From Butyrivibrio sp. FCS014 (GTDB lineage: Bacteria; Bacillota; Clostridia; Lachnospirales; Lachnospiraceae): a DNA stretch of 64,000 nt. The stretch lies in the NCBI RefSeq assembly GCF_000526935.1, contig NZ_JAHA01000007.1, positions 372,001 to 436,000 on the forward strand. The letters run 5' to 3'. Position numbers and translations under genes: made by a program. This document shows positions 39,640-48,228 of this stretch, in pieces. Position 1 is the first letter of the stretch. Each line of letters starts with the position of its first letter. The notes beneath the pieces were generated by a model. That model saw only the letters and a list, made by a program, of their open reading frames with translations, ran no database searches and had not been told where the DNA came from.

Positions 39640-41634
39640 ATGACAAAAATAGTTGTTATCGGCGCCGGTTATGCCGGTGTGCTGGCGACCAAGAAGCTGG
39701 AAAAGAAGCTTCGCAAAAAGAAACTGATTGATTCATGTGAGATCACTCTTATTGATAAGCATCCTTATCACACAATGCTTACAGAGCTCCATGAAGTGGC
39801 TGCCTGCCGTGTAGGTGAAGAGAGCATCAAGATGAACCTTGATCAGATCTTTGCCGGAAGGAAAGTCAATGTTGTTCTTGATACCGTTACAAAGGTAGAT
39901 TTCGAGAAGAATGTTGTTACAGGCAAGAATGCTGATTACGGCTATGATTATCTTGTTGTAGCCGCAGGTTCCAAGCCTACATACTTTGGAGTTGAAGGCG
40001 CAGAGCAGTACAGCTACAAACTCTGGTCCTATGACGATGCGGTTAAGCTTCGCGACAGGATCCACGACTGCTTCAGACTTGCTGCGGATGAAACCGATCC
40101 CGCAAAGAAGAAAGAGCTCCTTAGCTTCTACGTTGTCGGAGCAGGCTTCACCGGTGTTGAGATGGTTGGTGAGCTTGCCGAGTACACACCTATTCTTTGC
40201 AAGAGATTCAATATTAATAGAGAAGACGTAACCATCGTTGATGTGGACGGTCTTTCACGTCCCGTGCCCATCCTTCCCGAGAAGCTTTCCAACAAGGTAG
40301 ACAGAAGGCTCCGCAAGATGGGCGTTGAAGTTGTTATGAACACTTCAGTAGTAGGTGTTGGTGAGAACTTCATCAAGCTCAAGAAGGGCGACGATGTAAC
40401 CGAGCACGTGGCAGGAACCGTTATCTGGACCGCAGGTATCGAGAGTTCAGAGATCACATCCTCCATGGCAAAAGAGGTTAAGAGCGGCGGAAGAGGCCGT
40501 ATCGAAGTTGATGAGTATTTAAGAAGCGTTGATCACGAGAACGTATATGTTATCGGTGACAACATGCTTTACACAGCTCCCGGCCAGGAGAGACCCGTTC
40601 CTCAGATGGTTGAGAACGCAGAGCACTCCGCAGCTGCAGTAGCCAAGAACCTCATGGTAGCCATTACCGGACAGGGAGAAAGAGAGAGCTATAATCCCAA
40701 GTTCCACGGCGTTATGGTATGCGTTGGCGGCCGCTACGGTGTTGCAAGAGGCGGAATGGCCAATCACCAGATCAACTTCGCTTCATTCTTTGCAATGTTT
40801 GCAAAGCACTTTATAAACATTATCTATTTCATTCAGGTAATGGGATGGACCAAGATATTCAGCTATCTTACACACGAGTTCTTCACCATCAGAAACAACA
40901 GAAGTTTCCTTGGCGGTCACTTCTCCAACAAGACACCAAGCTTTATGTTGGTTCCTCTTCGTGTATGGCTCGGAGCCGTATGGGTATTTGAAGGTGTTAT
41001 GAAGATCGTTGAAGGCTGGCTTCAAAAGCCCATGCTTGAGGGCTTCTTTGGCGGTGCAAACTCATGGTTCGATTCACTTCTCGGAAGGATCGATCCTGCT
41101 GCTGTTGACGCTGTTTCCGCTGCAACCGCAGAGGTAGCTGACGCAGTTGCTTCCGCATCAACCGAAGTTGCTGCAGCCGTTCCTACAGGAACCGTGATCT
41201 TCGACTGGAACTTCAAGCTCTTTGAGATGATCTTCGTTTCAGGAACAGACCTTGCCAAGGCAACTATTTCAGATCTTGCTTTCAAGATCCAGGTGCCTTT
41301 CGTAGACTGGATCGTTGAGAACATGGTTCTTTCCAGTGATGCCATGACAATGTTCATGCAGGGCTTCATTGTAATTATGCAGATACTTATCGGCCTTGGA
41401 CTTATGGGTGGATGCTTCACATTCCTTTCAGCAGCAGTATCCCTGGTTCTTCAGGCAATGTTTGTAACAACAACAGGTCTTTACCTCAACACCTTCTGGA
41501 TGATCTTTGCCGGCCTGGCAGTTCTGTTTAACGGCGGTCGTTCAATCGGAATTGACTACTACCTGATGCCTTGGCTCAAGGAAAAGTGGAAGAAGGTTAA
41601 GTGGGCAAGAAAGTGGTACCTCTATAATGACTGA
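39640..41634 (+). CDS. ndh2: Type II NADH dehydrogenase with C-terminal membrane extension (Ndh2-like)
   Basis: A 664-residue fusion. Residues 1-385 are a type II NADH:quinone oxidoreductase: FAD motif GAGYAG at 8-13, NAD motif GAGFTG near 167, and GTVIWTAGIE and VYVIGDNM near the end of the flavin domain. A hydrophobic extension (about 390-650) with DoxX-like helices is interrupted by a loop rich in Ala, Val and Ser (about 485-525). The Listeria EET dehydrogenase Ndh2 also carries an added C-terminal membrane region. It should pass electrons from NADH to demethylmenaquinone. AGAAGGAAA precedes the ATG, and the stop overlaps the polyprenyl synthase start by 8 bases. Confidence 0.88.
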   Translation: MTKIVVIGAGYAGVLATKKLEKKLRKKKLIDSCEITLIDKHPYHTMLTELHEVAACRVGEESIKMNLDQIFAGRKVNVVLDTVTKVDFEKNVVTGKNADYGYDYLVVAAGSKPTYFGVEGAEQYSYKLWSYDDAVKLRDRIHDCFRLAADETDPAKKKELLSFYVVGAGFTGVEMVGELAEYTPILCKRFNINREDVTIVDVDGLSRPVPILPEKLSNKVDRRLRKMGVEVVMNTSVVGVGENFIKLKKGDDVTEHVAGTVIWTAGIESSEITSSMAKEVKSGGRGRIEVDEYLRSVDHENVYVIGDNMLYTAPGQERPVPQMVENAEHSAAAVAKNLMVAITGQGERESYNPKFHGVMVCVGGRYGVARGGMANHQINFASFFAMFAKHFINIIYFIQVMGWTKIFSYLTHEFFTIRNNRSFLGGHFSNKTPSFMLVPLRVWLGAVWVFEGVMKIVEGWLQKPMLEGFFGGANSWFDSLLGRIDPAAVDAVSAATAEVADAVASASTEVAAAVPTGTVIFDWNFKLFEMIFVSGTDLAKATISDLAFKIQVPFVDWIVENMVLSSDAMTMFMQGFIVIMQILIGLGLMGGCFTFLSAAVSLVLQAMFVTTTGLYLNTFWMIFAGLAVLFNGGRSIGIDYYLMPWLKEKWKKVKWARKWYLYND

Positions 41635-42583
41635 TCTACATTTGGATTTTGATAGGGCTTTTGAAATGGTCCGGGAAGAGAGCGCTGATATCATCAACAG
41701 GGCTCCCGGGCTCATAAGGGGATATACCTCCTACCTCACAGAGGCGCAGGGCAAGATGATGCGGGCAGCCGCAACCCTTGCCTGCTCCATGAACGGGGAT
41801 GAGGAAGTTCCAAAGGACGCGGTTATTTTTGCTTCAGCTGTTGAGACTCTTCATCTGGCAACCCTTATCCACGACGATATCATGGATGATGCGGATGTCA
41901 GACGAGGGCTTGAGACTCTTCAGAAGAAGTCAGGGAAAAGAACCGCCGTTATATGCGGAGACTATCTTCTGGCCGCAGCCATGAGACAGCTCTCAAAAGC
42001 CACGGAAGATGACAGATACAAGAAGTTTGATTTTTCAAAATATGTTGAGAGAGTTGCCCTGGGAGAACTGAGGCAGAACATCAACAACAAGAACTACAGG
42101 CTGGACGTTTTCAGATATCTTGCCATCATCGACGGCAAGACCGCTGCCCTCTTTGAGGGAGCCTATCACGCCGGAGCCCTTGCAGGCGCTGAGAGTGAAG
42201 AACGTATTAAGCTCTTCAGAAAGCTTGGAAGGTACACAGGTATTATTTTCCAGCTCACCGATGACTGCATAGACTATGAAGTTTCGGAGAACAAGGCCGG
42301 AAAGCCTGTACAGGCTGATTTTGAAAACGGCGTTATCACCATGCCTTTTATTCATGCACTGAATTCCAACCCCGCATTGGTTGCTGAGGCTGAGAACGGC
42401 AATCTTTCCAAAGAGAGGGTGTTTGAAGAAGTGCAAAAGCACGGCGGTGTAAGCTTTACCCACAAGATGGCGGAGAGCTATTACAACAAGTGCTGCAACA
42501 TCATTGAAACTCTGGGGCTCACAGGCAAGAGAAGAGAGGTTCTTCTTGGACTGGTACAGAGAGCCTACAGAGGACTTAACTGA
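41627..42583 (+). CDS. dmkB: Polyprenyl diphosphate synthase (HepT/DmkB-like)
   Basis: A 318-residue trans-prenyltransferase. The first Asp-rich motif is LIHDDIMDDADVRRG and the second FQLTDDCIDY, both complete. GKRTAVICGDYLLAAAM and the KAGKPVQADFENGVITMPF block fit the long-chain branch that makes the quinone side chain. In the Listeria EET locus the equivalent is dmkB. It overlaps the Ndh2 stop by 8 bases, indicating coupled translation, and supplies the chain used by the divergent MenA-like enzyme. Confidence 0.88.
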   Translation: MTDLHLDFDRAFEMVREESADIINRAPGLIRGYTSYLTEAQGKMMRAAATLACSMNGDEEVPKDAVIFASAVETLHLATLIHDDIMDDADVRRGLETLQKKSGKRTAVICGDYLLAAAMRQLSKATEDDRYKKFDFSKYVERVALGELRQNINNKNYRLDVFRYLAIIDGKTAALFEGAYHAGALAGAESEERIKLFRKLGRYTGIIFQLTDDCIDYEVSENKAGKPVQADFENGVITMPFIHALNSNPALVAEAENGNLSKERVFEEVQKHGGVSFTHKMAESYYNKCCNIIETLGLTGKRREVLLGLVQRAYRGLN

Positions 42584-42604
42584 TATTTTGGCCTTGTGCC
42601 ATAA

Positions 42605-42610
42605 TATAAT
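42605..42610 (+). promoter_or_regulatory. Possible internal -10 element before the PplA-like gene
   Basis: TATAAT lies 31 bases upstream of the PplA-like start. No good -35 at normal spacing is visible. Confidence 0.3.
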
Positions 42611-42641
42611 CAACGCTTTTATAAAAGAAAGGGAGAAACAC

Positions 42642-43655
42642 ATGAAAAAGAAATTACTTTCATTGGTAAGTGCTGCAGTTCTTTCAACAGCAGTACTTGC
42701 AGGCTGTGGTTCACAGTCAGGTTCAGCCGGCGCTGAACTCAAGACAGGTCTTGGTACAAGCGTATCTATTTCAAGCTCAGAGAGCGCAACTGCTGAGACT
42801 GAGGGAAATGCCCAGGCTGATGCTACCATCGCAGCTGTAACTGTTGATGGCAGCGGCAAGATCACACAGTGCGTAATCGACATCGCTCAGACTAAGATCG
42901 GTGTAAGCGCTGAGGGTCACATCACATCTGATCTTAATGCTGAGTATCCTTCAAAGAGAGAGCTCGGCGATGGCTACGGAATGAAGAAGGCTTCTGCTAT
43001 CGGCAAGGAGTGGTATGAGCAGGCTGATGCTTTCGCAGCATGGGCTGTTGGCAAGACCGCTTCCGATATCAGCGGAATGGCTATTTCAGAGGGTTATGCA
43101 GGCGATGCTGACCTTGCAGCTTCTGTATCTATTCACGTAACAGGCTTCCAGTCAGCAGTTCTTGAGGCTGTTAACAATGCTACAGCCGGCGGCGCTCACG
43201 AGGGAGACAAGCTCGGACTTGGCGTTTCAACAAAGATCTCTAACTCAGAGGATGCTACAGCTGAGGGAGATGGCGTTGCAGAGGCTTACACAACAATCTC
43301 TGTTCTTACAGTTGGTAAGGATGGCAAGATCACAAGCTCAATCATCGACGCTGTTCAGGCTAAGATCACCTTTGATGCAACAGGTGCCATCACAGCTGAC
43401 ACATCTGCTGATGTAAAGAGTAAGAACGAGCTCGGCGATGCTTACGGCATGAAGAAGGCTTCTGCTATCGGTAAGGAGTGGAATGAGCAGGCTGCTGCTT
43501 ACGCTGCTTACACAGTTGGAAAGACAGCTGATGAAGTTGCCGGAACAGCTATGACAGAGGGCCGCGCAGCTGATGCTGATCTTGCAGCTTCTGTATCAGT
43601 TCACATCACTGACTTCAACAATGTTATTGCAAAGGCTGTTGCAGCTGCAAAGTAA
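42642..43655 (+). CDS. pplA: PplA-like lipoprotein with two tandem flavinylation-type domains
   Basis: A 337-residue lipoprotein. The signal ends with the lipobox AVLAGC. Two homologous units of about 150 residues follow (about 35-185 and 190-337): each has ELKTGLGTSVSISSSE-like starts, a GKIT..-IDxxQxKI strand, ELGDxYGMKKASAIGKEW and a closing DADLAASVS(I/V)H(V/I)T segment. The pattern matches PplA of Listeria, which carries covalent FMN attached by FmnB and moves electrons outside the membrane. The Ser/Thr acceptor is probably in the DLAASVS segment of each unit; that is inference. AAAGGGAG precedes the ATG. Confidence 0.82.
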   Translation: MKKKLLSLVSAAVLSTAVLAGCGSQSGSAGAELKTGLGTSVSISSSESATAETEGNAQADATIAAVTVDGSGKITQCVIDIAQTKIGVSAEGHITSDLNAEYPSKRELGDGYGMKKASAIGKEWYEQADAFAAWAVGKTASDISGMAISEGYAGDADLAASVSIHVTGFQSAVLEAVNNATAGGAHEGDKLGLGVSTKISNSEDATAEGDGVAEAYTTISVLTVGKDGKITSSIIDAVQAKITFDATGAITADTSADVKSKNELGDAYGMKKASAIGKEWNEQAAAYAAYTVGKTADEVAGTAMTEGRAADADLAASVSVHITDFNNVIAKAVAAAK

Positions 43656-43698
43656 TAAGGTTATATTTGTAGTAGATAAGCCAAGATTGGATTTGTGT

Positions 43699-43722
43699 GG
43701 GGTGTGCTGTTTGGCGCACCCC
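43699..43722 (+). repeat. 9-bp hairpin between pplA-like and apbE-like genes
   Basis: GGGGTGTGC pairs with GCGCACCCC (one G-T pair) around 6 bases. The following ATTTACTCTT is a poor T-run, so it may be a leaky terminator or 3'-stabilising structure that raises pplA message. Confidence 0.6.
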
Positions 43723-43742
43723 ATTTACTCTTAGGGAATAAA

Positions 43743-44816
43743 ATGAATAACAAAAAAGTACTGCCCATATTGGTGCCGGGACTGATATTTCTGGTGCTGA
43801 TCATAGGGATCGCGGGCTGCAAGGCTTACACAAAAAGCGTAGAGCCCAAAAGATTTACAGCCACATTTCTGGATATTTTTGACACAAGAACAGAGATAGT
43901 GGGATTTGCAAAGAATAAGGACGAGTTTGCCAAGAATGCGCAGCTCATCAAGGACAGGCTGGTGTTTTATAATCAGCTGTATGACATATACAACGATTAT
44001 CCCGGCGTCAACAACATAAAGACCATAAATGAAAATGCAGGCATAGCGCCTGTTACAGTGGATCCGGAAATAATTGCTCTTTTGGAATTCAGCATGGATG
44101 CTTATAACGAGACCGAGGGAGCTGTAAATATAGCCATGGGAAGCGTTTTGTCCCTGTGGCACAGGCAGAGGGAGATTGGGATAAACGATCCCGAGAGGGC
44201 AGCTCTTCCCAATGAGGAGAAGCTGACAGAAGCTTCATACCACTGCAATATTTCAGATATAATAATTGATAAGGACAACAATACCGTTTATCTTGCGGAT
44301 CCTGAGATGTCACTGGATGTTGGAAGCACCGGCAAAGGCTTTGCGGTGCAGAGAGTCATGGACTATGCAAGAGAGCAGGGCCTTGATAATATCCTTCTTA
44401 GCCTTGGAGGAAACATCTCCTGCATCGGAACCAGGATCGACGGCACAAACTTCAGGCTCGGCATTCAGAACCCTGACATGGACAGCTCTGAGCAGTACGT
44501 TGAGATGGTGGATATAAATGACGGCGAGTGCGTGGTTTCCTCGGGAGATTACCAGAGGTACTACGAGGTAGACGGCGTAAGATACTGCCATATAATTGAC
44601 CCGAAGACTCTTTTCCCTGCAAACGGATTCGCGGGAGTTAGCATCATCACTGATGATTCGGGACTGGCAGATGCCTATTCCACTGCGGTTTACACCATGT
44701 CCCTTGAGGATGGCATGGAATTTGTCGGAAAAAGAGACAACGTGGAAGCCATGTGGATCATGCACGACGGAACCAAGTACTACTCGGAAGGATTTATCGG
44801 AAAGTACATAAAATAA
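43743..44816 (+). CDS. fmnB: ApbE-family FAD:protein FMN transferase (FmnB-like)
   Basis: A 357-residue secreted ApbE protein. The N terminus carries a hydrophobic signal ending with IAGC, a lipobox with Cys26. The ApbE core includes SLDVGSTGKGFAVQRVMDYA, SLGGNISCIGTR, and the late metal-site stretch ITDDSGLADAYSTAVYTM. The enzyme moves FMN from FAD to Ser/Thr of target proteins, here most likely the PplA-like lipoprotein just upstream. I use the ATG at 43743 with TTAGGGA before it. The stop TAA is immediately followed by the next ATG. Confidence 0.9.
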   Translation: MNNKKVLPILVPGLIFLVLIIGIAGCKAYTKSVEPKRFTATFLDIFDTRTEIVGFAKNKDEFAKNAQLIKDRLVFYNQLYDIYNDYPGVNNIKTINENAGIAPVTVDPEIIALLEFSMDAYNETEGAVNIAMGSVLSLWHRQREIGINDPERAALPNEEKLTEASYHCNISDIIIDKDNNTVYLADPEMSLDVGSTGKGFAVQRVMDYAREQGLDNILLSLGGNISCIGTRIDGTNFRLGIQNPDMDSSEQYVEMVDINDGECVVSSGDYQRYYEVDGVRYCHIIDPKTLFPANGFAGVSIITDDSGLADAYSTAVYTMSLEDGMEFVGKRDNVEAMWIMHDGTKYYSEGFIGKYIK

Positions 44817-45194
44817 ATGAAAAAGAATGATTTGATACTTATCGCGGTTATTCTGGTGATCACCCTTGCTTCAATAGCCGGAATAAGACTGTGGCAACAT
44901 AATAATACCGGAGGAGCTGCAACAGCCGTTGTGACCATAGACGGCGTAAAATACGGCGAGTATCCCCTGTCAAGCGACGTGACGGAGAGGATCGAACTTC
45001 CCGACGGCTCTTACAATATCCTTAACATAAGCGGCGGCTTTGCAGAGGTTACAGAGGCCTCCTGCCCCGACCAGATCTGCGTCAAGCACAACCATATAAA
45101 GTACGCAGGAGAGACAATAGTATGTCTTCCCAACAAGCTGGTGGTGGAGATTGAAGGCGGCGAGGATAACGGTATCGACGGGTCCACACACTGA
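44817..45194 (+). CDS. NusG domain II membrane-anchored protein (EetA-like)
   Basis: A 125-residue protein: one N-terminal hydrophobic helix (LILIAVILVITLASIAGI), then a small beta domain ending with the signature SCPDQICVKHNHIKYAGETIVCLPNKLVVEI, typical of NusG domain II (PF07009). Such proteins accompany Gx transporters in EET and related loci; the Listeria pair is EetA/EetB. Cys residues of CPDQIC may bind metal or form a disulfide. It begins one base after the FmnB-like stop and is followed by the Gx transporter. Confidence 0.82.
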   Translation: MKKNDLILIAVILVITLASIAGIRLWQHNNTGGAATAVVTIDGVKYGEYPLSSDVTERIELPDGSYNILNISGGFAEVTEASCPDQICVKHNHIKYAGETIVCLPNKLVVEIEGGEDNGIDGSTH

Positions 45195-45214
45195 CCCAAA
45201 GTATGGAGTAGTTT

Positions 45215-45712
45215 ATGAGTAACAAGAGAATAGCCTTTCTTGGGCTTTTTGTGGCACTTGCTTTTGTGCTTTCATATATTGAATATCTGCTTCCGCTTAA
45301 CATCGGAATTCCCGGAGCCAAGATCGGTATCGCCAATCTGGCTGTAATGGTGACCCTTTACACTGTGGGAGAGAAGAGTGCCATCGCGCTGTCTGTGGTA
45401 AGAGTAGTGCTGGTGGGACTGACCTTCGGCAATATCTCCATGATGATGTATTCCCTGGCGGGAGCAACCCTTTCACTCCTTGTGATGCTGATCGCAAAGA
45501 GGATCGGAAAGCTCTCCATGACCGGTGTCAGCGTTCTGGGCGGCGTATCTCACAATATCGGCCAGATAATCGTGGCAATGCTGGTTCTTGAGACGGAGAG
45601 TCTTTTCTATTACCTGCCTTTCCTTATCGTTGTAGGTACCATTACCGGTGTGGTAATAGGTATTGTTTCCAACCTGATCACGGTCAGGGTCAAGAAAGTT
45701 CTTAGTTTCTGA
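45215..45712 (+). CDS. Gx transporter family membrane protein (EetB-like)
   Basis: A 165-residue protein with about five helices, in the family once called heptaprenyl diphosphate synthase component I (PF07456), now Gx transporter. The signature is IGIPGAKIGIANLAVMVTLY and VLGGVSHNIGQIIVAMLV. In Listeria the corresponding EetB is needed for EET and probably passes electrons or quinone through the membrane with EetA. AGTATGGAG lies upstream. The metallophosphoesterase starts 8 bases after the stop, so it is in the same operon. Confidence 0.85.
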   Translation: MSNKRIAFLGLFVALAFVLSYIEYLLPLNIGIPGAKIGIANLAVMVTLYTVGEKSAIALSVVRVVLVGLTFGNISMMMYSLAGATLSLLVMLIAKRIGKLSMTGVSVLGGVSHNIGQIIVAMLVLETESLFYYLPFLIVVGTITGVVIGIVSNLITVRVKKVLSF

Positions 45713-45719
45713 GGAATAT

Positions 45720-46991
45720 ATGAGCAGAGCAAAGAGACTGATATCTGTAGGAATAATGATAGTCATGATGGCGCTTTTACTAGCGCCTTTTTCTAATGGG
45801 GGAAAAGAGGCAATGAAGAACAGGAAGAGCTTTTATGCGCAGTATGACGGGACAGAGCCTCTGACCATCTATCTGGCCACAGACACCCACTACATTGCAC
45901 CCTCACTTCACGAGGGAAGTGATTACTTTGACGATATGGTCAAAATGGGCGATGGTAAGTTCATGCCCTACGGAAACGAGATAAATGCGGCCTTCATTGA
46001 AAAGGTCATAGAGGACAGGCCTGCAGCTCTTATTGTTGCGGGAGATCTGACCTTCAATGGAGCAAGGCAGAGCCATGAGGAGTATTCAGCACTGCTAAAA
46101 AGGGTGGAGGACGCCGGGATCCCGGTTCTTGCCATCCCGGGCAACCACGATTTTACCATAAAAAGAGCCGCCAGATTCCTTAAGGATTCTTACGAACTGG
46201 TAAGCAGCATTGATGCCAATGAGTATCTTCAGATGTACAGTGAATTCGGAAGAGAAGACTCTTTTGACTTCGATGAGACGTCACTTTCCTATATCTATGA
46301 GGTGGCGCCGAATCTTCGGGTTCTGTGCGTGGATGTAAACACCATTGCGGGAATGTCGGGACTTCTTACGGATGGGACCCTGGCCTTTGTTGAGGATCAG
46401 CTTAAGAAGGCCATGGAGGACAAAGCCTACGTCATAAGCGTGACGCATCAGACCCTTCTTATCCACTCAAAGCTAACCAGCCGGGGAATGAGCTTTATCA
46501 ATAATGACAGGCTCCTTGAACTGTATGAAAAGTACGGCGTTGTGATTAACCTCTCAGGGCACATGCACATTCAGCACATTGCGGTAAGCGACGGAGGCGT
46601 TCCCGATATTGCTACGGGTTCTCTTATGACTTCGCCAAACTACTACGCAAGGATCGATATAGAGGGCAAAAAATTCAGCTACAATGCGGTTCCCTTTGAA
46701 GTTCCATCGATACCTGATTTTGCAGCAAAGGCCCACGACTTCCTGTGGGACAATGCTCTAAGACAGGGAGAAGAGAATCTGAAGGAGGGTGACAGTGAAG
46801 ATATGGCGGAGTTCTTTGCGGATTTCAATGTGGCCTACATCGCAGGAAGGAGCGATCAGATCCCCTGGAACGAAGAGGTAATGAAGAAATGGAAGAAGTC
46901 CGACAGCTTTGTTCCCCGCTACTTTGAGATAGTTAAGGAAGAGGAGGCAAACAACTTTACCACCTTTGAAGTAGACCTCGGTGATGAATGA
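45720..46991 (+). CDS. Membrane-anchored metallophosphoesterase of the EET operon
   Basis: A 423-residue calcineurin-like phosphoesterase. An N-terminal hydrophobic helix (LISVGIMIVMMALLLAPF) anchors it. Motifs in order are ATDTHYI (D-x-H), VAGDLTFNG, IPGNHDF, SVTHQT and LSGHMHIQH. The catalytic domain would lie outside the membrane. The substrate is unknown. It is the last gene of the operon and starts 8 bases after the EetB-like stop. I recall a similar phosphoesterase beside the Listeria EET locus, which hints at a conserved link, though its role is undefined. Confidence 0.83.
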   Translation: MSRAKRLISVGIMIVMMALLLAPFSNGGKEAMKNRKSFYAQYDGTEPLTIYLATDTHYIAPSLHEGSDYFDDMVKMGDGKFMPYGNEINAAFIEKVIEDRPAALIVAGDLTFNGARQSHEEYSALLKRVEDAGIPVLAIPGNHDFTIKRAARFLKDSYELVSSIDANEYLQMYSEFGREDSFDFDETSLSYIYEVAPNLRVLCVDVNTIAGMSGLLTDGTLAFVEDQLKKAMEDKAYVISVTHQTLLIHSKLTSRGMSFINNDRLLELYEKYGVVINLSGHMHIQHIAVSDGGVPDIATGSLMTSPNYYARIDIEGKKFSYNAVPFEVPSIPDFAAKAHDFLWDNALRQGEENLKEGDSEDMAEFFADFNVAYIAGRSDQIPWNEEVMKKWKKSDSFVPRYFEIVKEEEANNFTTFEVDLGDE

Positions 46992-47026
46992 TATTGCATA
47001 TCAGGCTTTATGGAAAGCGCGAAAAA

Positions 47027-47058
47027 ACCGGCTCCCGTTTTTATAACGGGAAGCCGGT
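47027..47058. terminator. Bidirectional terminator
   Basis: ACCGGCT-CCCGTT pairs with AACGGG-AAGCCGGT (one bulge) between convergent genes, with A-rich and T-rich flanks on both sides. Confidence 0.82.
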
Positions 47059-47084
47059 AATTTATTGTCTTAACAGCTTTTAGA

Positions 47085-48044
47085 TCATTTCTTGTACTCG
47101 TAGAAACCTTTACCTGCGTTGATTCCGGTCTCGCCCTTGTCGATCTTCTCCTTGAGAAGAAGGCCGATCTTGTGGATGGTGGAATCGGGATCCTGTGCCT
47201 CGGGCTTCATCTGGTTGATGTTGTATGCGGTCTCAAGACCTACGATATCAAGAATCTCGAAAGGTCCCTTGGGGGCGCCGGTTGCAAGACGCCATGTAAG
47301 GTCGATGGTCTCGGGATCAGCTACCTCTTTTGCCCAGAGAGCCTGAGCTGCGGAGAGGAAAGGAACCAGCATGGAGTTAAGGATATAGCCGGGCTGCTCT
47401 TTGCGAAGCTCAAGGGAGATCATGTTGATCTCTTTGGCAAACTCAACAACCTTCTTATAGATCTCGGGATCTGTTCCGGGATGGCCCATAATCTCGGCTG
47501 TGTTGTTCTTCCAGATGGTGTTTGCGAAGTGGAGTGAGAGATACTTCTCAGGTCTTCCTGTGTACTCTGCAAACATGCTGGGAAGAAGTGTTGAAGAGTT
47601 GGTTACGAGGATAGTATCGGGATCAAGAAGATCCTTCATCTGCTCATATACGTCGATCTTGGCATCAGGGTCCTCTGCCATGGACTCGATAACGATATCA
47701 GCGCCGGAAACGGCCTTTGCCATATCAAGCTCGATATGTATGTTATCTGTCATGTTCTTTTCGCCCTTGGCGATAAGCTCATCGATGGCTTCCGGTGTGA
47801 TTCCGTCCCAGCTTGTGATAAGTCCCTTGGGATAAAGAAGCTTGCCTAAAGGATTGCCGATAAAGCCCTTTGCTGCTGCAAGATCATCAAGCATTGCCTT
47901 CTTGTAAAGCTCTATCTTTGGAGTTGTTCTTCCGATGGAAGCCTGGCTTCTGAGCCAGAATGTAACGTCATGGCCCGTGTAAGCGCACATAAGGCCAATC
48001 TGTGTACCCAAAACACCGCCGCCTGCAACTACTACTTTGTTCAT
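47085..48044 (-). CDS. 3-hydroxyacyl-CoA dehydrogenase
   Basis: A 319-residue NAD-dependent dehydrogenase. The Rossmann motif is VVAGGGVLGTQIG at residues 5-17. IVIESMAED, LVTNSSTLLPS and YLSLHFANTIWKNNTAEIM form the substrate domain, with the catalytic His in LHFAN. The helical C-terminal domain ends INAGKGFYEYKK, as in 3-hydroxybutyryl-CoA dehydrogenases. A place in butyrate formation or beta-oxidation is likely, but it stands alone here without thiolase or crotonase. An AAGGAGGTA site precedes the start. Confidence 0.9.
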   Translation of the reverse strand: MNKVVVAGGGVLGTQIGLMCAYTGHDVTFWLRSQASIGRTTPKIELYKKAMLDDLAAAKGFIGNPLGKLLYPKGLITSWDGITPEAIDELIAKGEKNMTDNIHIELDMAKAVSGADIVIESMAEDPDAKIDVYEQMKDLLDPDTILVTNSSTLLPSMFAEYTGRPEKYLSLHFANTIWKNNTAEIMGHPGTDPEIYKKVVEFAKEINMISLELRKEQPGYILNSMLVPFLSAAQALWAKEVADPETIDLTWRLATGAPKGPFEILDIVGLETAYNINQMKPEAQDPDSTIHKIGLLLKEKIDKGETGINAGKGFYEYKK

Positions 48045-48228
48045 AGAAACAAATACCTCCTTGAATAAAAATACATTGGTTAAAACTGCGATTTTATACC
48101 CCTAATACAGTTACGTATCCATGGTAACATATGAATAAATATAAATATATAACATTTTTGTTTTCTTCAACTCTTTAATGTGATAAAATGGCAACGTGTA
48201 AAACTTGTATGAAAGAAGGAGAGGGGAA

